Positions 1-9,508 are shown, counted from the first letter of the stretch. The stretch is 64,000 nucleotides of DNA from JABWBD01 sp040768665 (GCA_040768665.1 JAXGMN010000017.1:1-64000), one strand, 5' to 3'. Notes: a model not told the origin generated them from the sequence alone. Program-made: numbers and translations.

Positions 1-34
1 GCGTTACAAAACAAACCCGCGCTTCAAAAGAGAA

Positions 35-66
35 GCGGCCCGGGGGCATCTCTGCCCGCGGGCCGC
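35..66 (-). terminator. GC-rich hairpin terminator
   Basis: Two 14-base arms (GCGGCCCG... paired with ...CGGGCCGC, one mismatch) enclose a 4-base TCTC loop. Read on the minus strand the hairpin is followed by a T-rich stretch (TTCTCTTTTG). It lies 48 bases beyond the stop of the acidic repeat protein gene, so it fits an intrinsic terminator for that gene. Confidence 0.55.
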
Positions 67-113
67 AAGTTCCTGTCAATTCAGCAGTTAAGGCTGAAAA
101 GCCCACTCGCTGT

Positions 114-2723
114 TTAGCGCTGGTAGGAATCGGATTCAACAGCCGGGAGACTGGCTGCTTTCTCACCGGCCGAGTCAAGCAGCATGCCCTCCCAATCGGT
201 TCCGACGATCGCTTGCGAGAAGTCGAGCACGGCGCCGCCCACTCCTGCGAGGGATCGGGTGGCGAGAGAAATCATCGCGTTGACCACTGGGCTGATCTCG
301 TCGTTGCCCGCCGGCTCTGCGTCACCTTCGGCAACGCAGTCGCACGGCTCTGCAGAGCCACTGAACGATTCGGCTGTCATCGCACGAACTCCCTCGATCC
401 AGGCGGGGGAGAGATCCTGAAGACTGCGACGGAGGAGTTCCACGGCCTCGCCGGTGCCGATTTCACCGCGCTCGATGAGGCGGTAGCTGGCCAGCAGAGC
501 CGCGGTACCGGGCAGATCATCGGCAAACCCCGCGACTTCGATCCCCGTGGTGTCCTCAAACTGCGAGGCGAAGTCGGTGGCGTCGCTGCCAAGGCTCGCA
601 AGGTAGTCGTTCAGCGCGGCCCGCCGAACAGCAGCCGGTTCTTCCGAGAGCGTCGCCAGGTTCCGCAGCAGTTCCTGGTCGGACCAACTCAGCAGTTCCG
701 CCGGAGTCCAGGTGAACAACTCGATCGCGCTGGGCTGAGCGACCTCAAAGGGCGCCGTCTCGTCTGCGGCACCTTCCGCCTGCGGCTGCTGCCGAGCGTA
801 GCCTTCGAAGTCGTCGCCGTAATAGGCGTACGGATCGGCGTAGTCGTAGCGGATGAAATCGTCTTCCGATACGATTTCCTCGGACGAGCCGTGCGACTCT
901 TCGACCGCGGCGGCTTCCATGCCGTAGTCATACCCGTACTCGCTCGACCAGTCTTCTTCCATCGAGCAACTCGGCTCGGGCGATTCGTTCTCGGAAACTT
1001 CGCTCGCCTCGGATTCCGCGGCGGGCTCGGCAGCGTCGGCCGTCTCGGATTCGAAGACCGCATCCGTGGAATCGCTGACCATCTCGGATGCCTCGTTGGC
1101 CGGATAGTAGTACTCGTACCGGTATCCATTCCAGGACTCGTACTCGACCAACGGGTCCGGCGACTCGTCTTGCGCGTCTTCGGTAGCCGGAGCCTCGGGG
1201 ACGTCGCTGCTTTCGCAGTCCGTTTCGTCGATCGCGTGGGGATAACCGTACGGCTCGTCCCACTCGGCCGCTTCGTACTCCGAGACGTCTTCTACGCCGC
1301 TGAGGTCCTCGACGGCCTCGGCCGAGGATTCATCCGCCCCTGCGTCGCTTTCGTCGACCATGGCGGCGCCGTCGTAGCCAAAGTACTCGTCGTAGTCATA
1401 CTCCGAGAACTCTTCAAGGCCGCTGTTGTCCTCGACGATTTCCGTCGTCGACTCGGCGGTCTCGCCGGGGCCGGAGACGGCCTCCTGCGATTCCACGGCC
1501 GGGCATGGATAACCGTAGCATTCACCGTACTCGTACGCCCAGTCGTACGCATGGTCCGACTCATCGGCGTCCGTGGACTCGATCGCCTCGTCCACCGGCT
1601 GCGACTCTTCGACCGTCTCCACGTCTTCCATGGCGGCACCGCTGTCGTAGCCGTAGCCGTACATCGACTCGTAATCGGCATAGTCGTAGGCTTCGTGGCA
1701 GCAATCGTCGCTTGCGTCGTCCGCGGATTCGTTGGAGACCGTCTCGTGCTCGGCGGGAATCTCGGCCTCAGCCGTATCTACATCAGAGGCGCAATCCTCT
1801 GCTGCGACCTCGACTGGAGCGGTTTCCGAGTCGGCTTCGTCCTCCGCCGATTCGCCGTACTCGTAGGAATACTCGTCTTCATACCAGTACTCGTCATCGT
1901 ACGTCCACTCGCCGGAATCGTCGATCGCCTTGTCGACTTCGGCGAGGGTCTCTTCCGCGACAGTCTCGTCCGAGGCGGCCTCTTCGCCGTACATCTGATC
2001 GTAACCATATTCGTCGACGTACGATTCGCCGGATTCGTAGGAGTAGTCGTCTTCGTACGTCCACTCGTTGGAATCGTCCGCCTCGTCGACTTCGACGACG
2101 CTCTCGTCCGCAGCGGTCTCGTCGGCGTACATCTCATCGTAACCGTACTCGTCTACGTACGATTCGCCGGACTCGTAGGAGTAGTCGTCTTCGTACGTCC
2201 ACTCGCTGGAATCGTCTGCCTCTTCGACGTCGACGACGGTCTCTTCCGCGACGGTCTCATCGCCGCACATCTCATCGTAGCCGTACTCGTCTGCGTACGA
2301 TTCGCCGGATTCGTAGGAGTAGTCGTCTTCGTACGTCCACTCGCTCGACTCGTCGATCGCCTCGTCGACTTCGACGACGCTCTCGTCCGCAGCGGTCTCG
2401 TCGCCGTACATCTCATCGTAGCCGTACTCGTCTGCGTACGATTCACCGGATTCGCACGAGTACTCTTCCCAATCGCCACTCTCGTGCCGACAATCCGATA
2501 TCGCGGGAGAGGCTTCCTCACCCACTGGGGCGTACGCTTCCAGATCCCAGCAGTGGCCGGGGGAATCCGCGAACTCGTCGACGATCTCCATAGCGGCAGG
2601 TGGGGCAGGCTCGGCGTCGAGAGCAACCGCCCACGCGGTGCCGCCCGGGCCGAGCGCGGCAACTGCCCCGCCCAACACAGTACACCAAAGTCTCCGTCCA
2701 AAACGAAAGCCGAAACGTCTCAT
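114..2723 (-). CDS. secreted, highly acidic Tyr/Asp/Glu repeat protein
   Basis: 869 residues. The basic N-terminus (RRFGFRFGRRLW) and a hydrophobic run to about residue 33 look like a signal peptide, so export is likely. Residues about 89-275 hold four tandem copies of a 46-47-residue unit with the core ESGESYADEYGYDEM, an acidic middle and an EWTYEDDY end. Degenerate Tyr/Asp/Glu-rich units continue to about residue 650. Lys and Arg are almost absent between about residues 85 and 640. The C-terminal 180 residues are different: an ordinary, probably helical domain starting near AIELFTWTPAELL. Scattered Cys occur, including CC and CDC pairs. No known enzyme motif is visible. Divalent-cation binding or tyrosine cross-linking at the cell surface would fit the composition but is inference. 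The ATG start matches the signal peptide. Confidence 0.8.
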   Translation of the reverse strand: MRRFGFRFGRRLWCTVLGGAVAALGPGGTAWAVALDAEPAPPAAMEIVDEFADSPGHCWDLEAYAPVGEEASPAISDCRHESGDWEEYSCESGESYADEYGYDEMYGDETAADESVVEVDEAIDESSEWTYEDDYSYESGESYADEYGYDEMCGDETVAEETVVDVEEADDSSEWTYEDDYSYESGESYVDEYGYDEMYADETAADESVVEVDEADDSNEWTYEDDYSYESGESYVDEYGYDQMYGEEAASDETVAEETLAEVDKAIDDSGEWTYDDEYWYEDEYSYEYGESAEDEADSETAPVEVAAEDCASDVDTAEAEIPAEHETVSNESADDASDDCCHEAYDYADYESMYGYGYDSGAAMEDVETVEESQPVDEAIESTDADESDHAYDWAYEYGECYGYPCPAVESQEAVSGPGETAESTTEIVEDNSGLEEFSEYDYDEYFGYDGAAMVDESDAGADESSAEAVEDLSGVEDVSEYEAAEWDEPYGYPHAIDETDCESSDVPEAPATEDAQDESPDPLVEYESWNGYRYEYYYPANEASEMVSDSTDAVFESETADAAEPAAESEASEVSENESPEPSCSMEEDWSSEYGYDYGMEAAAVEESHGSSEEIVSEDDFIRYDYADPYAYYGDDFEGYARQQPQAEGAADETAPFEVAQPSAIELFTWTPAELLSWSDQELLRNLATLSEEPAAVRRAALNDYLASLGSDATDFASQFEDTTGIEVAGFADDLPGTAALLASYRLIERGEIGTGEAVELLRRSLQDLSPAWIEGVRAMTAESFSGSAEPCDCVAEGDAEPAGNDEISPVVNAMISLATRSLAGVGGAVLDFSQAIVGTDWEGMLLDSAGEKAASLPAVESDSYQR

Positions 2724-3365
2724 CTATGACTCCTCCCAGTAATAGCCCGACTGAATGAAGGAACTGCCAAAAGTTGCAGTTCCAACGAACCATGTTGATC
2801 GGTAACGGTATCGGGAAGAAAAGTTTGGCGACATTAGGCAATTGAAGTTGACAAGGAAGTATGGTTAGATTTGTTATCCTGTTTGATTGATACGCTTGGA
2901 TGGGTTTAGGAAACTTTGCGGGGACCACGGCGATCGTTCCGGGGGAAACACCATGGAGTTCACCGGTTAGGGCGACAATTCCGGCAGACCTGGAAGCCTG
3001 GGAAGAGATTGACGGCTGGTGGGGCATCAATCGTTTGTCTCCTAATTTTGCCCCGAGTTTGCCAGCCGCAGCGATCCGTGGCAGTGGTGCATTCGCCGCA
3101 AAGCGCCTAGGGCACTCCGATCGCCGAGCACACCCGATCTCGTCGGTACACACGAAATCGCGTATGATGGTGAGATCCGGGGTGGTTTGGAGTGGATTGG
3201 GGTTTGCCGAGGTGGTCGGCCGGGCCTCGAGTGTAACCTTGCCGACTGCCGTCATGCCACACTAACCGAGCGGGGGGAACGGAACGTTACAATCGAGGGT
3301 TCCAGGGCCCGCACGGCAAGCGGGACCTACCGGCGAACTGAGCGAGATAGCGATTGAGAGAAGAT
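2724..3365. other. intergenic region without a convincing gene
   Basis: 642 bases between the divergent acidic-repeat gene and the htrA remnant. Short open frames exist on both strands (for example a 121-codon frame at 2900-3265), but none has a recognisable domain, signal peptide or good ribosome site. The stretch should contain the promoters of both flanking genes; no clean -35/-10 pair stands out. Confidence 0.5.
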
Positions 3366-4635
3366 ATGAAACGGACGCTCCTGCTTTGCGGCACGTCGGC
3401 TGTGGTGGGTTTTTGTTGCGGCAATGGTGTTGAACCAGTCGCCACTGCCGGAAAATGCCTCGTTCGCGCAGGAGACAGCCCAACTGCGCCTCGCAGGGGT
3501 CAGGCTTACGGTCAGCCTCCACAATTCGGGGGAACGACTCGCCCGACGGAACCCTCGCCAGTGCTTCCGGGGCCGGGGCTTCAATCCCCGGGCAACTTCA
3601 CCGGCGACAGCGGCCCTGACCGTCGATTCCCTTTTGCCGCGTCGGGTCGCCGCGACAGCTCGCTCGATGAACTGACTCCGGAAGAGCCGCGTGAACATCG
3701 CCGTCTACGAGAGCGTCAACCGGAGTGTCGTCAACATCACGACCCAGAGCGTTCGCGGAGATCGGTTCTTCTGGATGGAGATTCCCTCCGAGGGCGAGGG
3801 AAGTGGCGCCGTGATCGATCGGGACGGGCGTATCCTGACAAACTATCACGTGATCGAGGGCGCCCGCGCCATTCAGGTCACCTTTTACGGGCAAGTCGTA
3901 CGACGCGGAGCTGGTCGGCCAGGACCCGACCAACGACGTCGCCGTGCTGAAGATCGAGCGCCCAGCGACGACCTCGTTCCTGTGGTCTTCGGCGATTCGA
4001 CCAACCTCCGCGTCGGCAGCGGGTGTTCGCGATCGGGAACCCCTTCGGTCTCGAGCGAACGCTCACCACCGGCATTATCTCGAGCTTGAACCGGTCGTTG
4101 CCGAGTCGTCGCACGAGCCGGACGATCAAGCAGATCATCCAGATCGACGCTGCGATCAACCCCGGCAGTTCCGGCGGACCTCTGCTCGACTCTCGCGGGC
4201 GGATGATCGGCATGAACACGGCTATCGCCAGCCGAACGGGCGAGAGCCGCGGGCGTCGGCTTCGCAATCCCCATCAACACGGTCGCCCGCGTCGTGCCGC
4301 AGTTGATCGAGAACGGTCGCGTGATCCGGCCGGATATCGGCATCGCGAAGGTGATGGAAACGGAGGAGGGACTCCTGATCGCAACCCTGATACCCGGCGG
4401 AGCCGCGGAGAAGGCGGGCCTGCGAGGGATGAGCATCCGGACCAAGTGGCAGGGATTGCTTCTCGACCGCTCTACCGCGGACCTGATCGTTGCGGTCGAC
4501 GGCGAACCGACGAAGAACGTCGACGACTTCCTCTCGTGCATCGAAAGCAGGCAAGCGGGGGACCAGGTTTCGATCGCCGTCATTCGCGACGGCCGCAAGG
4601 TGGACATTCCCGTGCGGCTGGAACGAGGCGAGTAA
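3366..4635 (+). pseudogene. HtrA/Deg serine protease, multiply frameshifted
   Basis: Joined across frames this reads as a periplasmic trypsin-like HtrA protease with a C-terminal PDZ domain. The pieces are: a signal-peptide start at ATG 3366; LTPEE then VNIAVYESVNRSVVNIT; TNYHVIEGA (catalytic His); DPTNDVAVLKIER (catalytic Asp); FGDSTNLRVG; VFAIGNPFGLERTLTTG; INPGSSGGPLLD (catalytic Ser); and a PDZ segment IRPDIGIAKV... ending at 4635. The reading frame must change near 3687 (extra C), 3889 (extra G or two bases lost), 3962, 4012 (a C lost) and 4232 (extra C). No single frame codes for a protease, yet the whole triad is still spelled out. Either decay is recent or the assembly is poor just here. 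Flanking genes are intact, which favours real decay, but this is not proven. Confidence 0.85.
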
Positions 4636-4640
4636 GCAAC

Positions 4641-5311
4641 TTCAGAAAGCCAAACCCGAGCAGACGGCCGTCGACGCGGACCACCGCTTTGTCGGCTTCG
4701 ACGCCTGCCGGCAGCTCCTGGACAGCGGCGTCGACGTCGTGATCCTTGCCACGCCGCCCCATTTTCGCCCCACCCATCTGAGGGCCTGTGTCGACGCCGG
4801 CAAGCACGTCTTCGCCGAGAAGCCGGTCGCGGTCGATGGCCCCGGGGCCCGGGCGGTGCTGGCCGCCTGCAACGACGCGAAGAAGAAAGGGCTGAGCATT
4901 GTCTCCGGTCTCTGCTGGCGTTACGACGAGGGAATTCGCGAGACGATGAAGCGGGTTCATGACGGGGCGATCGGCAAGATCATCGCCATCCGCACCACGT
5001 ACAACTGCGGCCCGCCCTCGTCCCGCAACGTCGCCCGGCAACCGAACCAGACCGAAATGGAGTACCAGATGCGCAACTGGTACCCGTTTACGTGGCTTTC
5101 CGGAGACCACAACGTCGAGCAGCACGTGCACAGCCTCGACAAAGCCGCCTGGGCGCTAGGCGACAAGCCGCCCGCGCAAGCCTGGGGAATGGGCGGTCGG
5201 CAGGTCCGCTCCGAGGAGCGGGGGACAACCGTGGCGTCAACCCGGAAAGGCACTGCTCGCATGCACTTCATGCGTACCAGACGTGCCTATCGGCCTGGAG
5301 AAGACAAATAG
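4641..5311 (+). pseudogene. Gfo/Idh/MocA oxidoreductase fragment, both ends missing
   Basis: The open frame begins in the middle of the family fold (HRFVGFDACRQLL..DVVILATPP) and keeps the conserved EKP at the sugar/NAD site plus the GLCWRYDEG and HNVEQHVHSLDKAAWALG segments. About 80-100 N-terminal residues are missing, including the nucleotide-binding GxGxxG and any Tat signal. After GMGGRQVR the homology stops and about 35 unrelated residues lead to the stop at 5311, so the C-terminal third is also lost. It starts only 5 bases after the htrA remnant, so the junction looks like a deletion fusion. The closest full-length relative in the window by style is the gene at 44316, but they are clearly different genes. 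Confidence 0.75.
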
Positions 5312-5340
5312 TTGACGGGACGGAAAAACTTAACCATAAT
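5312..5340 (+). promoter_or_regulatory. sigma70-type promoter for the prepilin gene
   Basis: TTGACG at 5312-5317 and CATAAT at 5335-5340 are separated by exactly 17 bases. The box begins directly after the stop of the oxidoreductase remnant and would give a leader of roughly 115 bases before the ATG at 5463. Confidence 0.5.
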
Positions 5341-5462
5341 GGCGATGTTTCCCTTGGGGGAGGGTGACCGGGACGGAACTGGGGGCGGGGGGCCGCGATT
5401 CGTGTTCGGCAATTTTTTGGCTGGGTTATCGGTCAAACCACCGTATCCTGAGGAGGTGTTCC

Positions 5463-6518
5463 ATGTCAGGCCGTCGTACCGCCCGTCGATGCCAGCGAGG
5501 TTTCACACTGGTGGAATTGCTGGTAGTGATTGCCATTATTGGAATTCTGATCGCCTTGCTTCTGCCCGCGGTGCAAGCGGCCCGCGAGGCCGCACGGCGA
5601 GCCCAGTGCGCCAACAATCTCAAGCAACTGGGCCTGGGCATGCTGAACTATGAGGACTCGTTCAAAACGTTGCCGCCGGACTGGCTCCTTACCGGAGATT
5701 TCAACATCCAGGGGTGGGGAGTCAAGCTTCTTCCTTTCATCGAGCAGGGGCCGCTGTTCGATCGCTGGGACAGCCGTGTCCCCGCAATCAACGAGGCAAC
5801 CGCCTTCGGTTTTCCGCCTTCCGTGATCCAGTCGAACATCCAAGTGATCAATACCCGGTTGAATGTGTTTGTGTGTCCGTCAGCGCCGGGTTCAGACCGA
5901 AACTACACGGGCGGTGGTTCACTCCACGCCGCTCTGCCACCCCTGAGTTGGACTGCGGCTGCGTCGGATTATCTTGCTGTGGGTGGGGTGCGCGGCGACT
6001 TTTCCGGCATTGCCTATGCAGGGAGGACCGCCGCACGGAGTCGCGAGGGTTCGCTACAGCCCTGTGTGAATGCACCCGCGCTTGGGCAAGTTGACCTCGG
6101 TACGAGTCGTCTCGCGCAGATCCTCGACGGGACCTCCAACACGATTCTCCTTGGGGAGCGGGTGGGCGGAAACGCTATCTACCTGAAGGGAGGCGTGCAG
6201 GCTACGGATGCCCTCCTTGCTCCGCTTGGTGTTACGGTTGCGCAGGCGGTCGGTGCGAACGGTGGAGGCTGGGGAGATTTCCTCAATAGCGATGTGTGGA
6301 TCCAGGGGGCACTGTACGACGGCCTGGCGGGCGCCGATGGGGGCCCGTGCGCCATCAACTGCAACAATATCCGGGGCCACAGTTTTTACAGTTTCCATCC
6401 CGGCGGCGTCCATATCCTCATGTGTGATGGTTCCGTACAGTTTGTGTCCGAGACCATCCATCAGTACTCGCTCGCGGCAAGGATCACGCGAGCCGGCGGT
6501 GAAACCGGGTACGAATAA
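5463..6518 (+). CDS. DUF1559 prepilin-like protein
   Basis: 351 residues. The N-terminus carries a type IV prepilin/type II pseudopilin signal, RGFTLVELLVVIAIIGILIALLLPAVQAAREAARR: cleavage is expected after the Gly, followed by the long hydrophobic helix. DUF1559 follows, with its typical CANNLKQLGLGMLNYED, LDGTSNTILLGER and C-terminal FHPGGVHILMCDGSVQFVSE segments. Planctomycetes carry many paralogues; their job (pseudopilus or surface fibre) is not established. The ATG at 5463 is chosen because GAGGAGG lies 7 bases upstream and the longer frame has no signal. The lipoprotein gene follows after 100 bases, a standard planctomycete pairing. Confidence 0.92.
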   Translation: MSGRRTARRCQRGFTLVELLVVIAIIGILIALLLPAVQAAREAARRAQCANNLKQLGLGMLNYEDSFKTLPPDWLLTGDFNIQGWGVKLLPFIEQGPLFDRWDSRVPAINEATAFGFPPSVIQSNIQVINTRLNVFVCPSAPGSDRNYTGGGSLHAALPPLSWTAAASDYLAVGGVRGDFSGIAYAGRTAARSREGSLQPCVNAPALGQVDLGTSRLAQILDGTSNTILLGERVGGNAIYLKGGVQATDALLAPLGVTVAQAVGANGGGWGDFLNSDVWIQGALYDGLAGADGGPCAINCNNIRGHSFYSFHPGGVHILMCDGSVQFVSETIHQYSLAARITRAGGETGYE

Positions 6519-6618
6519 AGAGCCGTCATGGTATCGCTCGCCGGTTGCCGCCTGCGGAATGCGAATCGTTCGAACGAATCGTCGATGCGGCTGGTGAGTA
6601 GTTTACGAGGAGAACCCC

Positions 6619-7059
6619 ATGAGACCCCACAAGGTACAACTGCTGATAATTGCCGGCGCTTGTCTTGCATGTCTTGCCTGCCAAGAGCAAGGGCAGCCGC
6701 GCAAGGAGACGTTTCCCGTCACCGGCCAAGTCTATGTCGATGGTGAACCAGTCAAATTGTTGGCAGTAACCTGTCACGATATGAGCGGAATCGACGCGGA
6801 ACTGCCCACCACTTCCTCGGCCTTTACCGGGGAGAATGGCACGTTTTCAATATCCACCTATGAATCGGGCGACGGAGTCCCTGAAGGGGAATATGTGCTG
6901 ACGTTCATGTGGGGGCAGAGGGAAGGCTTTTCAGGGCGCTACGGGGGGCCTGACAAGTTGAAGGACCGATACACGGATCCGAAGAAATCGGATGTTCGGT
7001 TTACCGTAGAACCAGGCAAACCGACCGACCTCGGCCGAATCGAGCTTACGACGAAATAG
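6619..7059 (+). CDS. small lipoprotein, carboxypeptidase-regulatory-like
   Basis: 146 residues. A short lipoprotein signal ends in a lipobox around LACLAC (Cys about 21), so the protein is probably lipid-anchored. The rest is a single beta-sandwich of the transthyretin/carboxypeptidase-regulatory type, starting with FPVTGQVYVDGEPVK and containing FTGENGTFSI and GVPEGEYVLTF. Such proteins regularly follow DUF1559 genes in planctomycetes and may act with them. GAGGAG sits just before the ATG. No enzyme motif is present. Confidence 0.85.
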   Translation: MRPHKVQLLIIAGACLACLACQEQGQPRKETFPVTGQVYVDGEPVKLLAVTCHDMSGIDAELPTTSSAFTGENGTFSISTYESGDGVPEGEYVLTFMWGQREGFSGRYGGPDKLKDRYTDPKKSDVRFTVEPGKPTDLGRIELTTK

Positions 7060-7073
7060 ACTCTGGAGACGAC

Positions 7074-8036
7074 TTACTTGTTTTGGGATGCCGTGCGGCG
7101 CACGAGTTCCCGGAACTGTCGCCAGTCGATCACTTCAATCCCCAGCCGCTTCACCTCGGCTGCAACCTCCGGTTCGGTGAACACGCGCCGGTCGCTGTCG
7201 CGGCGGCCGGCGCTATTGGTAATCGCTCGGAGTTCCTCGTTGTCGTACCCGCAGTGGACGATCAACTGGGTAACGCCCGGCTGGAGGTTTCGCAAGAGAT
7301 TCAAGTAGTTTTCCTTCCGTTCGGCGTGCGTCTCGCCTCCGTAGAACTGCGCAAGCCGGTCGAGAACCGGGAAACCTCGGCTCTCCAATCGTGCCACCAG
7401 TGCCGTCGCTTTTTCCGCCAGGGCGGGATGCTCACGCGCGAGCTCGCCGGTTGCATCGCGCGGGAACAGCGGCGGCAGGTTGTACTCAAGTCCGAGTTTC
7501 ACGTAGATCGCCACCAGGTCGGCCCGCGCGGCGACCGCGCCCATATGCGTGTCGATATGGCTCAACGGAATCTTGAACTCCTTGGCCCGCTCGATCTGGG
7601 CACGCAGTTCGATTTCCACTTCTTCCGCGTTGGCGTGCTCGGCGACTTGCCGGACGTTGTCCCACAGATAGCCCTGCTCGTCGACGAGGCTGGGTACTTT
7701 CTCTCGCGGCGCGACGGGCCCCCAGCGATAGTCCTCCCACTCGCAATTGAGCGTCAGGTGCACGCCGTAGTCCAGCTCCGGGTGTTGCTCCGCGTAGCGG
7801 GCGAACTCGACGAACCAGGGGCACGGGACCATGATGCTGGTAGACGAGACGATACCGTTTTCCATGGCATCGATCGTGCCCGCGTTCTCCGAATGGCACA
7901 TGCCGGCGTCGTCGGCATGGACGATCAAGTACTTCCTCTTCGCCATGGCATCCTTCCCTTCCACCGCCACAAGGTGCGCCGGTCCGCAAGAAAGTACTCC
8001 GCTCAATACCAGCAGCGAAAAACCGATTCTCTTCAT
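7074..8036 (-). CDS. secreted YdjC/ChbG-family carbohydrate deacetylase
   Basis: 320 residues with an N-terminal signal (about residues 1-24). The domain opens with YLIVHADDAGMCHSENAG (metal-binding Asp and His of the family), followed by HLTLNCEWEDYRWGP and SHIDTHMGAV, the motifs of YdjC/ChbG deacetylases, which remove N-acetyl groups from chitobiose-like sugars. The substrate here is unknown. Its start overlaps the stop of the upstream propeller gene (8033-9334) by four bases (ATGA), so the two are very likely co-translated. It ends 14 bases from the stop of the convergent lipoprotein gene. Confidence 0.85.
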   Translation of the reverse strand: MKRIGFSLLVLSGVLSCGPAHLVAVEGKDAMAKRKYLIVHADDAGMCHSENAGTIDAMENGIVSSTSIMVPCPWFVEFARYAEQHPELDYGVHLTLNCEWEDYRWGPVAPREKVPSLVDEQGYLWDNVRQVAEHANAEEVEIELRAQIERAKEFKIPLSHIDTHMGAVAARADLVAIYVKLGLEYNLPPLFPRDATGELAREHPALAEKATALVARLESRGFPVLDRLAQFYGGETHAERKENYLNLLRNLQPGVTQLIVHCGYDNEELRAITNSAGRRDSDRRVFTEPEVAAEVKRLGIEVIDWRQFRELVRRTASQNK

Positions 8037-9334
8037 GGAGATCTCTCGATACGATAGAGGGCCGCCTTCGTCCGGAGATAAAGAGCCGAGCCCGACACGG
8101 CCGGCGATGCCATGCAGCCGTCGGCGAGGCGGTTTTCGGCGACGACCTTGTACTCGGGTCCGGCTTGAATAACCGTAGTCTTGCCGCTCTCGTCAAAAAA
8201 GTAAATCCTGCCGTGGCAGGCGATCGGCGAGGCGGAGTGGTTTCCGCCGACCCGGGCCTTCCAGATCTCTTCGCCCGTCTGCGCGTCGAGGCATTCGGCC
8301 ACGCCCGCGGCGTCGACGGAAAAGAGGCGACCGTCTGCCAGGAGGAACGACGAGCGGCGAGCGGACTTCCGCGGATGCCGCCATACGACGTGGCTGTCCG
8401 TCACGACACCCCGGCCCTCCGGGCGAACCGCCCAGATTTCTCCGGTATAGCCGGTGGGCGAGAAGACCAATCCATGTCCGAAAACCGGCCGGCACGATCC
8501 GGAATGGCTCCCGACCGACTCGACGCGCCAGAGCTCCTTGCCCGTGTCGGGGGCATAGCCATACAGCGCCATGGAGCCCAAGCTGATCAGGACCGGCTGT
8601 TCGTCGACCTCAACCACGATCGGCGTCGAGAACGCCTTCCGGTAGTCTCCTTCGCGAGTCGGCGCACTGGTCGACGGATCGAGGTCTTTGAAGTCGACGG
8701 TTCGATCGGTTTTCCAGACGGTTTTTCCCGACCTCTTGTCAAGGGCGACGACGTACTGCCGGTCACTGCCGTCAAAATGCAGGATGACGAGGTTTCGATA
8801 GACCAGCGGCGAGGAACCCGCGCCGCGGAAGTGGTTGCAGACGAAATCCTCGCGCTGCCAAACGACCTCGCCGGTCTTGGCGTCCAGGCAGGCATTGCAG
8901 GGCGAGCCGAAGCTGACGTAGACGTGCTCCTCGTCCAGGACGGGCGACGGAGAGGCGTAGGAGTTGAACGGATGGCAGTATTGCGGTGCGGCCAGGTAGC
9001 GGAGTTGCTTGCGGAGGAGAATCCTGCCGCTCTTTTTATCCACGCACAGAACAGACAGTTGGGTGCCGTCTTCGGTGGCATCGGTCAGCCAGATCCGATC
9101 GCCCCGGATCACCGGCGAGGACCACGCCTTGCCGCCGATCGGCCGCTTCCAAATCACGTTCTCGTTTTCACTCCAGCGGAGTGGCAGTTCCGCCGAATCG
9201 AAATATCCCTGGTCGCTCGGGCCGCGATAATTCGGCCAGTCTTCATCCGATTTTCCGATTTCCGTCAGAAAAACATTGACAAGTAGTAGCGCGGCGAATT
9301 GCCCAAGGATATACCTTTCCGTTCCAACTCGCAT
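8033..9334 (-). CDS. exported PQQ-like beta-propeller protein
   Basis: 433 residues. A weak signal sequence (residues about 1-27) is followed by DWPNYRGPSDQGYF, the typical opening of planctomycete PQQ-repeat proteins. Repeated blades follow with the pattern xLDxxTGxxxWxx (DAKTGEVVWQ, DKRSGKTVWK, DTGKELWRV, DAQTGEEIWK). No PQQ-dehydrogenase catalytic residues were recognised, so a binding or scaffold role is more likely than dehydrogenase activity. It is the first gene of a two-gene operon with the deacetylase at 7074-8036. Confidence 0.85.
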   Translation of the reverse strand: MRVGTERYILGQFAALLLVNVFLTEIGKSDEDWPNYRGPSDQGYFDSAELPLRWSENENVIWKRPIGGKAWSSPVIRGDRIWLTDATEDGTQLSVLCVDKKSGRILLRKQLRYLAAPQYCHPFNSYASPSPVLDEEHVYVSFGSPCNACLDAKTGEVVWQREDFVCNHFRGAGSSPLVYRNLVILHFDGSDRQYVVALDKRSGKTVWKTDRTVDFKDLDPSTSAPTREGDYRKAFSTPIVVEVDEQPVLISLGSMALYGYAPDTGKELWRVESVGSHSGSCRPVFGHGLVFSPTGYTGEIWAVRPEGRGVVTDSHVVWRHPRKSARRSSFLLADGRLFSVDAAGVAECLDAQTGEEIWKARVGGNHSASPIACHGRIYFFDESGKTTVIQAGPEYKVVAENRLADGCMASPAVSGSALYLRTKAALYRIERSP

Positions 9335-9474
9335 TGGCGGTCTCGGCTGCTCAGGATGGATCGGGACATCGGTGGTCCGACCATTCTCCTTTGCAGGCCG
9401 ACCTCGTGCAAGTCCGTCCGTGTCGATGCGCGGAATGAGCCCTTTGGGCGCGGATGCGTGAATCCTGGTAGATC

Positions 9475-9508
9475 ATCAGCCCGGCTGCCGGGAAGCAGCC
9501 GGGCTGAT
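9475..9508. repeat. 34-bp palindrome (core of repeat family C)
   Basis: Perfect 14-base arms ATCAGCCCGGCTGC / GCAGCCGGGCTGAT around the loop CGGGAA. The same palindrome with loop TCGGAA recurs at 54628-54661 and 57423-57456. This copy lacks the outer inverted ends found at the other two sites. It lies between the start of the propeller gene and the end of sodA. Confidence 0.8.

Noticed and set aside
213..2729. 838-codon open frame on the plus strand
   Set aside because: It is the antisense shadow of the acidic repeat gene. Low-complexity, GAC/GAG-rich codons leave few stops on the opposite strand, and the translated product has no domain or signal.
2848..2880. TTGACA with downstream TATCCT as a promoter
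   Set aside because: The spacing is 21 bases and no gene starts within range on that strand.
2900..3265. 121-codon plus-strand frame
   Set aside because: No ribosome site, signal or domain, and composition like neighbouring non-coding DNA. Left as intergenic.
3366..4635. Programmed frameshifting in htrA
   Set aside because: Five shifts in both directions without slippery heptamers are not compatible with recoding.
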